A DNA stretch of 64,000 nucleotides from positions 124,001 to 188,000 of the forward strand of contig CAXYCJ010000013.1 in assembly GCA_964275585.1 (NCBI GenBank), written 5' to 3'. Below, in pieces: positions 17,994-27,744 of this stretch. This DNA comes from D2472 sp964275585 (GTDB lineage: Bacteria > Pseudomonadota > Gammaproteobacteria > Magnimaribacterales > D2472). The notes under the pieces were generated by a model. It had not been told where the DNA came from, did not search any database, and worked only from the letters and a program-made list of their open reading frames with translations. The position numbers were made by a program, and so were the translations under genes. Every line of letters starts with the position of its first letter. Position 1 is the stretch's first letter.

Positions 17994-18661
17994 AAGCAAT
18001 GATTCTAGCTGCAGGAGTAGGGGCTCGCCTTCATCCTGTCACACAAGACACCCCAAAACCTGCGTTATCTGTTGGAAAGTACTCTTTAATTGAGCGAGCA
18101 ATAAATAAACTTATAGAGCATGGCGTAAGTGATTTTGTTATTAATGTCTCCTATTTGTCTGAGCAAATAAAAGAACAGCTTGAGAGTTATCATCAAACAA
18201 TAGACATTCAATTTTTAGATGAACCTTTTCCATATGGAACCGGAGGAGCTTTGCTTAATGCAGTTAGTGTTTTAGGTGATGAACCTTTTATATTATGCAA
18301 TGCAGATATTATCTCTGATGCTGACTTAGGAAAGCTTCCTGAGCACACTGCTGCCGCTCACTTAATAGGCACTAAAAACCCCGACCATAATGCACAAGGG
18401 GATTTTTCTTTGAAAGAAGAAGCTATTTTTATAAAAGATGGAGAAAATGATCTAACGTGGTCAGGTCTATCATTAATCAACCCAGTAATTCTAAAAGAGC
18501 ATGCCGAGCTTTTGTATCCATTTGACCTATGGCATACCATTCTAAAACCCCTGATTAAAAAATCACAAGTCACAGCACATCTTGATGATTCTTTTTGGAT
18601 CGATGTTGGCACTGTTGAGCGGCTGAAACTTGCACGTGAAAGATTAAAAGATGAAAATTAG
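17990..18661 (+). CDS. murU: N-acetylmuramate-1-phosphate uridylyltransferase
   Basis: Makes UDP-MurNAc from MurNAc-1-P and UTP, following AmgK. It is 223 aa with the nucleotidyltransferase signature MKAMILAAGVGARLHPVT then DTPKPALSV, the metal Asp in CNADI and the late SFWIDVGT. The ATG overlaps the amgK stop by four bases. The pair usually sits next to lptD in Pseudomonas, as it nearly does here. Confidence 0.94.
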   Translation: MKAMILAAGVGARLHPVTQDTPKPALSVGKYSLIERAINKLIEHGVSDFVINVSYLSEQIKEQLESYHQTIDIQFLDEPFPYGTGGALLNAVSVLGDEPFILCNADIISDADLGKLPEHTAAAHLIGTKNPDHNAQGDFSLKEEAIFIKDGENDLTWSGLSLINPVILKEHAELLYPFDLWHTILKPLIKKSQVTAHLDDSFWIDVGTVERLKLARERLKDEN

Positions 18662-18664
18662 TAA

Positions 18665-19333
18665 ATGATGAACTCTACATTACTTATTGCCCCCTCTATA
18701 CTGTCTGCAAACTTTGCCAGATTGGGAGAAGAAATAAACTCAGCAATAAAAGCTGGAGCTGATTGGATCCACTTTGATGTCATGGACAATCATTATGTTC
18801 CAAACTTAACCATTGGTCCGATGGTCTGCAAGTCCTTGAGAGACGATGGGATTAAGGATTTTATTGACGTGCATCTAATGATTCAGCCTGTAAATGATTT
18901 GGCCAAGAGTTTCGCTGAGGCTGGAGCAGATCTTATCAGTTTTCATCCAGAGGCCGTTGACAACATTAATGAGACTATAGAATTAATTAAGGGCTTTGGA
19001 TGCAAAGTTGGGATAGCAATCAATCCGGACACCCCTTTGTCTGTTCTTAAAGATATCATTCAAGATATAGATTTAATTTTATTAATGAGCGTGTATCCAG
19101 GATTTGGAGGTCAAAAATTTATTGAAGGCACGATTGAGAAGATTCATGCTGCAAAAAAACTTATTGAGAGTCAGAGCCATCATATTTTTTTAGAAGTTGA
19201 TGGTGGCATTAACCGTGACACTATTGGCAAGGTTGCTGCTGCAGGGGCAAATGTATTTGTTGCCGGATCAGCAATTTTTGGATCAGCAGATTATGCAGAA
19301 ACTATTCAAAATTTTCGTCAAAAGATTTCTTAA
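18665..19333 (+). CDS. rpe: Ribulose-phosphate 3-epimerase
   Basis: Interconverts ribulose 5-phosphate and xylulose 5-phosphate. It is a 222-aa TIM barrel with IAPSILSANFARLGEE, HFDVMDNHYVPNLTIGP (metal His and Asp), DVHLMIQ, MSVYPGFGGQKFI and EVDGGINRDT. The start may be either of two consecutive ATGs (18665 or 18668). In Gammaproteobacteria rpe is often upstream of trpE, as here. Confidence 0.96.
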   Translation: MMNSTLLIAPSILSANFARLGEEINSAIKAGADWIHFDVMDNHYVPNLTIGPMVCKSLRDDGIKDFIDVHLMIQPVNDLAKSFAEAGADLISFHPEAVDNINETIELIKGFGCKVGIAINPDTPLSVLKDIIQDIDLILLMSVYPGFGGQKFIEGTIEKIHAAKKLIESQSHHIFLEVDGGINRDTIGKVAAAGANVFVAGSAIFGSADYAETIQNFRQKIS

Positions 19334-19721
19334 TCTACTTCTTATTTTAATCTTCAGTCCGTCTGCTGTTGCACTAGAGGTATATTTTGAGCGCACCTCT
19401 AAATTGCTAGACGTCGAGGTTGCAAATTCGGATGTGAAAAGACGTCAGGGGTTGATGTATAGAAATAAGTTAGCTGCCAATCAAGGCATGCTATTTTTAT
19501 GGCCCGAAAGCGATAAAAAATGCATGTGGATGAAAAATACACCATTGCCATTAAGTGTTGCCTACCTATCTAACGATTTAATCATTCAAGAAATATATGA
19601 TATGGCACCATTTTCTGAGGACTCGGTATGCTCTCAAATGAATACGAGAATTGCATTAGAGGTGCATGCTGGTTGGTTCAATAAGAATGAAATTACCGTT
19701 GGAGACAAGATAGATTTTTAG
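19293..19721 (+). CDS. DUF192 exported protein
   Basis: A 142-aa protein of the DUF192 family (UPF0127), function unknown. The ATG at 19293, inside the rpe end, gives a good signal peptide (KLFKIFVKRFLNLLLILIF, cleavage near SAVA), so the mature part is probably periplasmic. The DUF192 core is plain: RRQGLMYRNKL, GMLFLWPESD, CMWMKNTPLPLSVAYL and LEVHAGWF. It is wedged between rpe and trpE with a 41-base overlap upstream and 12 bases downstream. Confidence 0.85.
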   Translation: MQKLFKIFVKRFLNLLLILIFSPSAVALEVYFERTSKLLDVEVANSDVKRRQGLMYRNKLAANQGMLFLWPESDKKCMWMKNTPLPLSVAYLSNDLIIQEIYDMAPFSEDSVCSQMNTRIALEVHAGWFNKNEITVGDKIDF

Positions 19722-19733
19722 CTCACACATTGC

Positions 19734-21200
19734 ATGATTGATAAGAAAACATACATAAACTTTAGCAAAGAAGGTTTTTCAATTATTCCACTTGTCAGGG
19801 AGGTTCAAGCTCCAGGGGATACACCTATTTCTTTGTACTTAAAAATAGCAGATCAGCAAAATACATTTTTATTGGAGTCGGTGGAAGGAGAAGATAAGTG
19901 GGCACAATATTCTATCATTGGTTTTGACTGCATAGATTCAATCAAAATTTCAGGAAACACAGTAGAAAAATGCGTTGGCAATCAAAAAGTAATCTTTGAT
20001 TGCGATGATCCTTTAAATATCATCCAAGAAATTATAGATCAGCATTCTGTTCCAGACATTCCAGGATTGCCAAGATTTTATGGAGGATATGTTGGTTTTT
20101 TTGCCTACGAAAGTGCTCAATATGCAGAGATTAAGATCGCCAACCTTCCTGGCAAAGCATCTAAATTTAAAGAGCACATGCCAGACATACTTCTTGTTAA
20201 GGCAGAAAAGTTAATAGTATTTGATAACCTCAATCAGACCACGCAAATTATTTTTAATGCCAACCTTGAAAATTTGTTATATGAAGATGCGCAAAATGAA
20301 CTGGATGCAATTGAAAAGTTAATTATGCAAGAAATTAACGTGCCAGTAGATAGCTTTACCAAGCCACTCAGTCAAACAGAATTCAATTCAAATTTTTTGA
20401 AAACAGAGTTTTTAGATGCCGTAAACCTTGCAAAGAATTACATTAGAGAAGGCGATGTTATGCAAGTCGTTTTGGCGCAAGATTTTTCTATGGGCTTCAA
20501 AGGAGATTCTTTTGCTTTATATAGAGCCATTAGACAGCTAAACCCTTCGCCATATATGTATTTTTTAAATTTTGAGGAATGCACTGTAGTTGGAGCATCA
20601 CCAGAGATTTTGGTGAGACTCGAGGAAAAAGAAGTAACCTTGCGACCTCTAGCAGGCACAAGAAAAAGAGGAGATACCCCAGAAGAAGATGAAATGAATG
20701 CCAAAGACTTGCTGGCTGATCCAAAAGAGATTGCGGAGCATTTAATGTTAATTGATCTGGGCCGGAATGATGTTGGGCGAGTATCAAAAATTGGTACAGT
20801 TGCAGTGACTCAAAAGATGGCCATTGAAAAATACTCTCATGTTATGCATATTGTCTCAAATGTAACAGGCACCATTGCTGATGACTTAAGCTTCATAGAT
20901 GTTCTTAAGGCTACATTCCCTGCCGGAACTTTATCTGGTGCGCCAAAAATTAGAGCCATGGAAATTATTAATGAGCTTGAGCCAAGTTCCAGAGGCATTT
21001 ATGGAGGCGCTATTGGATATATTTCATGGACTGGAAGTATCGATACAGCCATTGCAATAAGAACAGCAGTAATTAAAGATCATGTCATTCATGTAGGCGC
21101 TGGTGCAGGAATTGTTGCAGATTCTATTCCTGAGAATGAATGGCTAGAATGCCAGCAAAAATCAAAAGTCTTTATAGATGCGATAGAGATGATTTCATGA
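19734..21200 (+). CDS. trpE: Anthranilate synthase component I
   Basis: Makes anthranilate from chorismate using ammonia from TrpG. It is 488 aa. The N-terminal FLLESVEGEDKWAQYSIIG contains the LLES element that binds feedback tryptophan. The catalytic half has LRPLAGTRKRG, LIDLGRNDVGRVS, FPAGTLSGAPKIRAMEII and RGIYGGAIGYI. TrpG overlaps by ATGA. No leader peptide or attenuator fits in the 12 bases upstream, so attenuation of the classical kind is unlikely. Confidence 0.97.
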   Translation: MIDKKTYINFSKEGFSIIPLVREVQAPGDTPISLYLKIADQQNTFLLESVEGEDKWAQYSIIGFDCIDSIKISGNTVEKCVGNQKVIFDCDDPLNIIQEIIDQHSVPDIPGLPRFYGGYVGFFAYESAQYAEIKIANLPGKASKFKEHMPDILLVKAEKLIVFDNLNQTTQIIFNANLENLLYEDAQNELDAIEKLIMQEINVPVDSFTKPLSQTEFNSNFLKTEFLDAVNLAKNYIREGDVMQVVLAQDFSMGFKGDSFALYRAIRQLNPSPYMYFLNFEECTVVGASPEILVRLEEKEVTLRPLAGTRKRGDTPEEDEMNAKDLLADPKEIAEHLMLIDLGRNDVGRVSKIGTVAVTQKMAIEKYSHVMHIVSNVTGTIADDLSFIDVLKATFPAGTLSGAPKIRAMEIINELEPSSRGIYGGAIGYISWTGSIDTAIAIRTAVIKDHVIHVGAGAGIVADSIPENEWLECQQKSKVFIDAIEMIS

Positions 21201-21760
21201 TTCTAGTTATAGATAACTATGATTCTTTTACTTACAACCTCGTGCATTACATCGGAGCATGCGGTGAAGACGTAGCCGTTAAAAGAAATGATGAGATTAA
21301 TCTAGAAGAGATTAAAATACTTAATCCTGACAAAATTGTTATTTCTCCAGGACCTTGCACTCCTAATGAGGCCGGCATTTCAGTTGAACTGGTAAAAAAT
21401 ACTTCAGTGCCTTTACTGGGCGTCTGTTTAGGCCATCAGTCAATTGGTGCTGCATTTGGAGCAAAAATTATTAAAGCGCCTCAAATTTTCCATGGCAAAA
21501 TTTCTAAAGTCGACCATTGCGGTGAAAGATTATTTCATGGAATCACAAACCCTTGTTCCGTAGTGAGATACCACAGCTTAATCATAGATCCCGAAACTTT
21601 ACCGGATGAGTTAAAGGTAACTTGCACCATCCAAAATAAACCAAGTCTTATTATGGGTATTGAACATGTTACTAAACCAATTTTTGGAGTTCAGTTTCAC
21701 CCAGAATCAATTGAAACGGCACATGGTATGCAGCTGATTAAAAATTTTTTAACACTATGA
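21197..21760 (+). CDS. trpG: Anthranilate synthase component II (glutamine amidotransferase)
   Basis: Class I glutaminase feeding ammonia to TrpE. The ATG at 21197, overlapping the trpE stop, gives 187 aa starting MILVIDNYDSFTYNLVHY; the longer frame upstream is a read-through. The triad is visible: Cys in LLGVCLGHQSIG, His and Glu in VQFHPESIETAHG. VISPGPCTPNEAG is the oxyanion strand. It overlaps trpD by four bases. Confidence 0.97.
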   Translation: MILVIDNYDSFTYNLVHYIGACGEDVAVKRNDEINLEEIKILNPDKIVISPGPCTPNEAGISVELVKNTSVPLLGVCLGHQSIGAAFGAKIIKAPQIFHGKISKVDHCGERLFHGITNPCSVVRYHSLIIDPETLPDELKVTCTIQNKPSLIMGIEHVTKPIFGVQFHPESIETAHGMQLIKNFLTL

Positions 21761-22770
21761 TTAAGGAAGTTATCAAGCAGCTTAATGCCAAAGAAGATCT
21801 AGATTTTCTTTCTATGAAATCAACTTTAGAGGCAATTATGTCTGGAGAAGTCGACGATCTTTTAATTGAATCTTTTCTCATAAGTTTAAACAAAAAAGGC
21901 GTTAAGGAAATTGAGATTACTGCAGCTGCAAGTGTCATGAAAGAGAAATCTTTAACTTTTAAGATTGGAGATGGATCACATATAGATACCTGCGGTACTG
22001 GAGGAACTGGTATCCATACTTTTAATTGCTCTACTGCTTCTTCTTTTGTTGCTGCGGCCGGAGGAGCATCAGTTACTAAGCATGGAAATAAGGCAGTCTC
22101 TAGTAAATCAGGAAGCGCAGATTTTCTGATGGCTGCGGGAGCAGATATTGGACATGATCGAAATAAACTTGAAAGCATTTTTAACAAAGTGGGATTTATT
22201 TTTCTGTTTGCACCCCTGCATCACGAATCAATGAAATATGTCATGCCTGCAAGACAAAGAATAGGCAAAAAAACTATTTTTAATTTATTGGGTCCGCATA
22301 CCAATCCTTGCGGGGCAAAACGACAAATTTTGGGTGTTTATCATAAAGATCTTTTAACAGCGTTTGCTTCAGTTGCAAATAAACTATCAATGGAGCATGC
22401 CTTAATTGTTCATGGTTTTGATGGCCTGGACGAAATAACCATTACAGATTCAACTTACATCACTGAACTTAAAAACAAAGAAATTATCCATTATCAAATT
22501 TCTCCAAAAGATTTTGGATTGTCCTTAGCAAGCATTTCTGAGATCTCCGCTCAATCTTCTGACGACAGCCTATTATTGGTGAGGGAGGCATTTGCAGGAG
22601 AGCAATCTGCTGTTCAGGATATGATAGCTTTAAATGCTGGGGCTGCTTTGTATTTGGCTGGGACCGTAAGCTCGATTACTGACGGCGTTGAACTTTCATT
22701 TACACTCATGAATAACGGTATGGCTGCAGATAAATTAGCTGCTTATGTGAGGATTTCAAATAACCCATGA
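21757..22770 (+). CDS. trpD: Anthranilate phosphoribosyltransferase
   Basis: Joins anthranilate to PRPP. It is 337 aa with the PRPP loop DTCGTGGTGIHTFNCSTASS and VTKHGNKAVSSKSGSADFL, then MPARQRIGKKTIFNLLGP. It overlaps its neighbours by four bases on both sides, so trpGDC is one translationally coupled unit. Confidence 0.97.
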   Translation: MIKEVIKQLNAKEDLDFLSMKSTLEAIMSGEVDDLLIESFLISLNKKGVKEIEITAAASVMKEKSLTFKIGDGSHIDTCGTGGTGIHTFNCSTASSFVAAAGGASVTKHGNKAVSSKSGSADFLMAAGADIGHDRNKLESIFNKVGFIFLFAPLHHESMKYVMPARQRIGKKTIFNLLGPHTNPCGAKRQILGVYHKDLLTAFASVANKLSMEHALIVHGFDGLDEITITDSTYITELKNKEIIHYQISPKDFGLSLASISEISAQSSDDSLLLVREAFAGEQSAVQDMIALNAGAALYLAGTVSSITDGVELSFTLMNNGMAADKLAAYVRISNNP

Positions 22771-23516
22771 GTATTCTTAAAGAGATTGTAAAACACACAA
22801 CACTGAAGCTTGCCGAAAAGAAACTAGCAACTCCACTAGCAGACATCAAATCTGAGCTTTCAAGATTAAAACTTCCAAAGGGAGCATTTAAGGCTAATCT
22901 TCTCGACAAAGATCAAGCGATTATTGCTGAGATAAAAAAAGCTTCACCGAGTGCAGGCGTTATCTCAGAGAATTTTGATCCAATTCAAAAAGCAAAAGAT
23001 TATGAAGCATTTGGGGCTGCGGCTTTATCTATATTGACTGAAGAAGATTTCTTCTTAGGCTGCATTGAATATTTAAAAGACGTTAAAGCTATCACATCAC
23101 TTCCAATTCTTAGAAAAGATTTCATGATCGATGAGTATCAAATATACGAAGCGAAATTAATTGGAGCAGATTGCATTCTATTGATTGCCAGCATTCTTTC
23201 TGATTTCCAAATAACTGAGTTTGTTGCCTTGGCTGAAAATCTAGAGCTTGACTATCTTATTGAGGTTCATGATGAGGTTGAGCTGAGAAGGGTAGAGCAT
23301 TTTCAGGAAGCAATGATAGGTGTTAACAATAGAAACTTAAAAACTTTTGAAGTAGACCTTGATAATTCAGTGAGATTAAAAAACCAATTCAATGGAGACA
23401 ATATTTTTATTGCTGAATCGGGCATTAAAACTCAAAAAGATATGATTTATTTAAAAGAAAAGGGTTTGAATGTTTTTTTAATTGGTGAGAGCTTGATGAA
23501 AGGAAATTTTACTTAA
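22767..23516 (+). CDS. trpC: Indole-3-glycerol phosphate synthase
   Basis: Closes the indole ring in tryptophan synthesis. It is a 249-aa monofunctional TIM barrel with IIAEIKKASPSAGVI (catalytic Lys), ILRKDFMIDEYQI, IGVNNRNLKTFEVD and FIAESGIKT. TrpF is not fused and not in this window. The trpEGDC arrangement is the Pseudomonas type, not the enteric one. Confidence 0.97.
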   Translation: MSILKEIVKHTTLKLAEKKLATPLADIKSELSRLKLPKGAFKANLLDKDQAIIAEIKKASPSAGVISENFDPIQKAKDYEAFGAAALSILTEEDFFLGCIEYLKDVKAITSLPILRKDFMIDEYQIYEAKLIGADCILLIASILSDFQITEFVALAENLELDYLIEVHDEVELRRVEHFQEAMIGVNNRNLKTFEVDLDNSVRLKNQFNGDNIFIAESGIKTQKDMIYLKEKGLNVFLIGESLMKGNFT

Positions 23517-23534
23517 CATCAATAAAGCTTGCGA

Positions 23535-24266
23535 TTACAAAACATACTTAATTGGATTTGCGGCCCCTCTTTTTTTTGTATGTTTTATAGATTTATTAAG
23601 GTATAAATCTTTTATATTTTTTTTAGCTTCTTCACCATTAAATCCCCACCTTGTAGAGACTTTCTTCTTTCCTGAAAAACCAATATTTGTTTGGTACCAG
23701 TTATTAATCTTATAAACACCTACAATAATCCCTCTGTATTCACTTAATGCAAACTCCAGAGTTTTTTGCCTATATTGTGCTATTACCCATGACTCATGAG
23801 TTGCCTCATAAATACTAATGCCGCCCTTTGCTCGTTCGTAGGACTTGTTAATATTAATGATTACAACGTTATGATTTAATTTTTTTAAGGGCTTGGCATT
23901 ATATGTTGAAATAATTTCATCCGCAGTCATAAGTCCAAATTTAAAAGTATCATGCCCAAAAACTTCATTGGTTAGAGTATTTTTAAAATATCTCATGAAA
24001 TCAATCAGAGAAGATTCTATTTTAAATGCCTCATCTTCAGTTAGACCATGCCTGATGACTATATGTTTAACTTTTTTTCCGCTATCCCTGATGTTTCTTA
24101 TTTTATCTAATTTGTCAGATACCTTTTCATTCTTAATTGCCAATTGAACGTGCTCATAAACTCTATTATTTTTACCTTTACCAATATAAAAGGGCTGTTC
24201 ATTTCTAGGATCAATAAGCGCATAGACATAAAATCCGAGTTTTTCGTTAGTTATTTGATCAAACAT
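23535..24266 (-). CDS. GIY-YIG nuclease-domain protein
   Basis: A 243-aa protein with an N-terminal GIY-YIG domain of the LEM-3-like subtype: FYVYALIDPRNEQPFYIGKG carries the two motif tyrosines, followed by Arg in KNNRVYEH and a candidate metal Glu in EDEAFKIESSLIDFM. The C-terminal half (about 120-243) holds ISIYEATHESWVIAQYRQKT and YKINNWYQTNIGFSG, which could bind DNA or RNA, but I do not recognise it. It sits convergently between trpC and coq7 and is lysine- and asparagine-rich. Such genes are patchy between strains. The biological role is unknown; DNA repair or a mobile origin are both possible. Confidence 0.72.
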   Translation of the reverse strand: MFDQITNEKLGFYVYALIDPRNEQPFYIGKGKNNRVYEHVQLAIKNEKVSDKLDKIRNIRDSGKKVKHIVIRHGLTEDEAFKIESSLIDFMRYFKNTLTNEVFGHDTFKFGLMTADEIISTYNAKPLKKLNHNVVIININKSYERAKGGISIYEATHESWVIAQYRQKTLEFALSEYRGIIVGVYKINNWYQTNIGFSGKKKVSTRWGFNGEEAKKNIKDLYLNKSIKHTKKRGAANPIKYVL

Positions 24267-24305
24267 AATTACTAAGATACCTTATTCAAAGCAATAAAAA
24301 TCATT

Positions 24306-24932
24306 TTAAATATAAGCACTTGTTGATGTCATTACCTTTGCAGTTACTGACATTATTTTTTTTGTTGGTATCTTCAGTTCTTCCCCACCACTCTCTCCAG
24401 CTTGCTGAGCATGAATGTCTTCGTCCTCACGCATTGTTTGTAAAATCTCGATTGTTTCTTTGTCTTTAGGTGAGATTTTCATTAAGTGCTTATCAATATG
24501 AGCCACCACTTGTTTCTCAGTTTCCTCAACAAAGCCTAGGCTTGTTTTTTCACCAAAACTTCCAAAAATTACACCTATTGCAAATGAACCTGCATACCAA
24601 ATTGGATTAAAAATAGATGGCCTTCCATTTAGATCTCCTAACCGTTTTTTACACCAAATCAAATGATCTGATTCCTCTTCTCCTGCCTGAATTAAGTGTT
24701 CTTTAATTTCTTGTTCTTTGCAAACCATGGCTTGGCCTCTATAAAGAGCTTGAGCAGCAACTTCTCCAGCTAGATTAACCCTCATGAGTTGAGCAGAAAG
24801 GCTTTTCTCTTTTTTTGAAAGTTGATCTGTACCTTTTTTTGCAGGGTATTCTCTACCTGTACCATTTTTTTTGTAAGATAAAGTTTTTAATGCAATATCA
24901 CATTCATTTATGAAGTTATCAATAAAACTCAC
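24306..24932 (-). CDS. coq7: Demethoxyubiquinone hydroxylase
   Basis: Diiron monooxygenase for the penultimate hydroxylation in ubiquinone synthesis, implying aerobic respiration. It is 208 aa. The two ExxH pairs of the Coq7 fold are visible: NLAGEVAAQ, then EEESDHLIWC; and VEETEKQVVAHI, then REDEDIHAQQAG. It overlaps purD by four bases, an unremarkable packing. Confidence 0.94.
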   Translation of the reverse strand: MSFIDNFINECDIALKTLSYKKNGTGREYPAKKGTDQLSKKEKSLSAQLMRVNLAGEVAAQALYRGQAMVCKEQEIKEHLIQAGEEESDHLIWCKKRLGDLNGRPSIFNPIWYAGSFAIGVIFGSFGEKTSLGFVEETEKQVVAHIDKHLMKISPKDKETIEILQTMREDEDIHAQQAGESGGEELKIPTKKIMSVTAKVMTSTSAYI

Positions 24933-26197
24933 TTTATTCCCTTGTATCCAATATCTTTTCTATAAAAAGCACCATTAAATGATACAGAGTTTACCAAATC
25001 ATAAGCCTTAGATTGGGCTTCTTTTAAATTTTTTCCAAGTGCAGTTGCACAAAAGACTCGTCCGCCTGAGGTCATGACTTTATTATCTTGCAGTGTTGTG
25101 CCGGCATGAAACACTTTCATGTCTTTTGAATGTAATTCTTTGATTTGAACTTCTTGATTAGACAGATATTTTTTAGGGTAACCTTCAGAGGCTATGACCA
25201 CCCCGCAAGAATGTCTGTCATCCCATTCAGATTCATAGCTCTCTAATTTATCTTCAATGGCATATAAGCAAAGCTGCACTAAGCTTGATTTTAATCTGAG
25301 AAGAATTGGTTGGGTTTCTGGGTCTCCAAACCTACAATTAAACTCAAGAACTTTTAGCTCTCCGTTATGAATCATGAGTCCTGCATAAAGAAATCCCAGG
25401 TAAGGCGAACCTTCATTAATTAAACCCTGCATAGTAGGCTCCATCACTTCATCAAGAATTTTTTTATGCATGCGGGAGTCAACAATTGGAGCTGGAGAGT
25501 AAGCTCCCATACCACCTGTATTTAGTCCCACATCACCCTCACCAACTGCTTTATGATCTTGGCTTGTTGCCAGCGGGATAATTTTATCTTTGCTTACAAC
25601 GGCAATAAAACTTGCCTCTTCTCCTTGCAGGAAATCTTCAATAACCACTCGATAACCAGCTTTACCAAAGGCTTGATCTTGAAAAATATTTTTTAGGGCC
25701 TCATTGGCTTCATTCTTGTTATTACAAATAATGACACCTTTACCTTCAGCCAGTCCATCAGCCTTAACAACTGTTGGGTACTCAATACCTTCTAGGTATG
25801 CACTTGCTGTTTCATAGTCATCAAACGAAGAGTAATCAGCGGTGGGTATACCGTATTTTATAAAAAAATCTTTAGAGAAGGTTTTTGAACCCTCAAGTTG
25901 AGCGGCAGCTTGGGATGGCCCAAAAGCTTTTATTCCTTTGCTCTGAAGAAAATCCGACAAACCGTCTACCAATGGCTGCTCTGGACCAATAATTACCAAA
26001 CCAATATTTTCGAGGACACAAAAACTTTCTATTGATGCAAAATCATTAATATCCATATCAATGTTTTGTACTTTCTCTTCTAAGGCAGTCCCTGCATTCC
26101 CAGGGCAAACAAATACATCCACTACATCTTTATCTTGCGCTGCCTTCCAAGCCAATGCATGTTCTCTTCCACCAGATCCAATTACAAGAACTTGCAT
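24929..26197 (-). CDS. purD: Phosphoribosylamine-glycine ligase
   Basis: GAR synthetase, an ATP-grasp ligase in purine synthesis. It starts MQVLVIGSGGREHALAWKAA and contains FGPSQAAAQLEGSK, VVKADGLAEGKGVII, GDVGLNTGGMGAYSPAP and LEFNCRFGDPETQPIL. The length of 422 aa is normal. It is eight bases downstream of purH in an apparent fis-purH-purD-coq7 transcription unit. Glycine made by the C1 island could feed this enzyme. Confidence 0.97.
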   Translation of the reverse strand: MQVLVIGSGGREHALAWKAAQDKDVVDVFVCPGNAGTALEEKVQNIDMDINDFASIESFCVLENIGLVIIGPEQPLVDGLSDFLQSKGIKAFGPSQAAAQLEGSKTFSKDFFIKYGIPTADYSSFDDYETASAYLEGIEYPTVVKADGLAEGKGVIICNNKNEANEALKNIFQDQAFGKAGYRVVIEDFLQGEEASFIAVVSKDKIIPLATSQDHKAVGEGDVGLNTGGMGAYSPAPIVDSRMHKKILDEVMEPTMQGLINEGSPYLGFLYAGLMIHNGELKVLEFNCRFGDPETQPILLRLKSSLVQLCLYAIEDKLESYESEWDDRHSCGVVIASEGYPKKYLSNQEVQIKELHSKDMKVFHAGTTLQDNKVMTSGGRVFCATALGKNLKEAQSKAYDLVNSVSFNGAFYRKDIGYKGIK

Positions 26198-26205
26198 AAC
26201 AATAG

Positions 26206-27744
26206 TTAATGTCGAAAGTGACGAGTAGCAGTGAATACCATTGCAATATCACTTTCATCAGCAGCGGCAATGACCTCTTCATCTCTAATTGATCCGCCTG
26301 GTTGAATAATTGCAGCTATGCCACTTTCAGCTGCTTTATCAATTCCATCTCTAAATGGAAAAAATGCATCCGAAGACATAACAGCTCCTTTAACTACTAA
26401 TCCTTCATTTTTTGCTTTTAGGTTTGCTATATCAGCACTAATCACTCGACTCATTTGCCCAGCACCTATACCAAGAGTCTGTTTATTTTTAACGTATACA
26501 ATTGCATTTGATTTAACAAATTTTGCAACCGTCCATGCAAACATTAAATCTTGAAGTTCAGCATGTGAAGGCTTTCTTTTAGTTACACAGTGAAGATCTT
26601 GTTTAGGCACTGAAAAAGTATCATCACTTTGAATAAGGATCCCACCTGAGACTTTTTTGATCATGCCAGGGTACGGATTATCTTGCTCAAGATCTACACA
26701 AAGAACTCGCATATTTTTCTTTTCAGCAAATGCCGCAAGCGCGCCTTGAGAAAAACTTGGAGCTAAGACTACCTCAACAAACTGTCGAGAATTAATTTCT
26801 TTAGCTGTTTTATCATCGACAGGCTGGTTAAATGCGATGATCCCTCCAAATGCGGAAGTGGGGTCAGTTTTAAATGCTAAATCATATGCCTCAATTGCAG
26901 AGCTAGCTTCAGCTACTCCACAAGGGTTAGCATGTTTAACAATCACACATGCCGGCTCTGAAAACTCCCTGATGCACTCCCATGCTGCATCAGCATCAAC
27001 AATATTATTATACGAAAGCTCTTTGCCTTGAATAATATCAGCGTTGGCAATATTGCGATGTTGCAATCCAGAGAAAGTTAAAATTTGTGCAGATTGATGA
27101 GGGTTTTCTCCATACCTCAAAGTATTAGATTTTTTAAAACTATAATCGGGCAATCCAGCAGTTTCATCTGAGAGGTACTTAGCAATAGCTAAGTTGTAAT
27201 CTGCCATTAGGGCAAAAACTTTTTGAGAGAGTTGCTTGCGAAACTCATAAGAGATACCGCCTTGCTCTGACCACTCAGACATTAGGGTGGGATAATCCTG
27301 AGGATTGGTTATTACGGTAACATCGTTGAAGTTTTTTGCAGCTGAGCGAATCATTGTAGGCCCGCCGATATCAATTTTCTCAATTGCTTCTTCAAAAGAA
27401 CAGTCTGAGGCTATCGTTTCTTTGAATGGATAAAGATTGACTATAACCAAATCTATGACCTCATAACCTCTCTCTTCAAGAACCCCTATGTCTTGATCCC
27501 TTCTTGCCAAAATACCTGCATGAATTTTGGGATGAAGGGTTTTGACTCTTCCATCCATCATTTCCTCAAAACCAGTAAAATCAGAAACTTCAATAACCTC
27601 ATCTGTAATTTTTTTAATTGCTTGGTAAGTTCCACCAGTAGAGATCATCTTTACATTCTGGGAGAGCAAAAAACTGATCAGCTCTTCAAGATTGCTTTTA
27701 TCAGAAAGGCTGATTAAAGCTGTTTTCGGCTGAATAAGATTCAT
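26206..27744 (-). CDS. purH: Bifunctional AICAR transformylase / IMP cyclohydrolase
   Basis: Last two steps of IMP synthesis; the first uses 10-formyl-THF, the product of the fhs gene in this window. It is 512 aa. The N-terminal cyclohydrolase domain has DKSNLEELISFLLSQNVKMI and STGGTYQAI. The transformylase domain has LRYGENPHQSA, CVIVKHANPCGVAEASS and the end DIAMVFTATRHFRH. It overlaps fis by four bases. Confidence 0.97.
   Translation of the reverse strand: MNLIQPKTALISLSDKSNLEELISFLLSQNVKMISTGGTYQAIKKITDEVIEVSDFTGFEEMMDGRVKTLHPKIHAGILARRDQDIGVLEERGYEVIDLVIVNLYPFKETIASDCSFEEAIEKIDIGGPTMIRSAAKNFNDVTVITNPQDYPTLMSEWSEQGGISYEFRKQLSQKVFALMADYNLAIAKYLSDETAGLPDYSFKKSNTLRYGENPHQSAQILTFSGLQHRNIANADIIQGKELSYNNIVDADAAWECIREFSEPACVIVKHANPCGVAEASSAIEAYDLAFKTDPTSAFGGIIAFNQPVDDKTAKEINSRQFVEVVLAPSFSQGALAAFAEKKNMRVLCVDLEQDNPYPGMIKKVSGGILIQSDDTFSVPKQDLHCVTKRKPSHAELQDLMFAWTVAKFVKSNAIVYVKNKQTLGIGAGQMSRVISADIANLKAKNEGLVVKGAVMSSDAFFPFRDGIDKAAESGIAAIIQPGGSIRDEEVIAAADESDIAMVFTATRHFRH

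Noticed and set aside
19722..19733. Tryptophan attenuator before trpE
   Set aside because: Only 12 bases separate trpE from the upstream gene and no Trp-rich leader is present.
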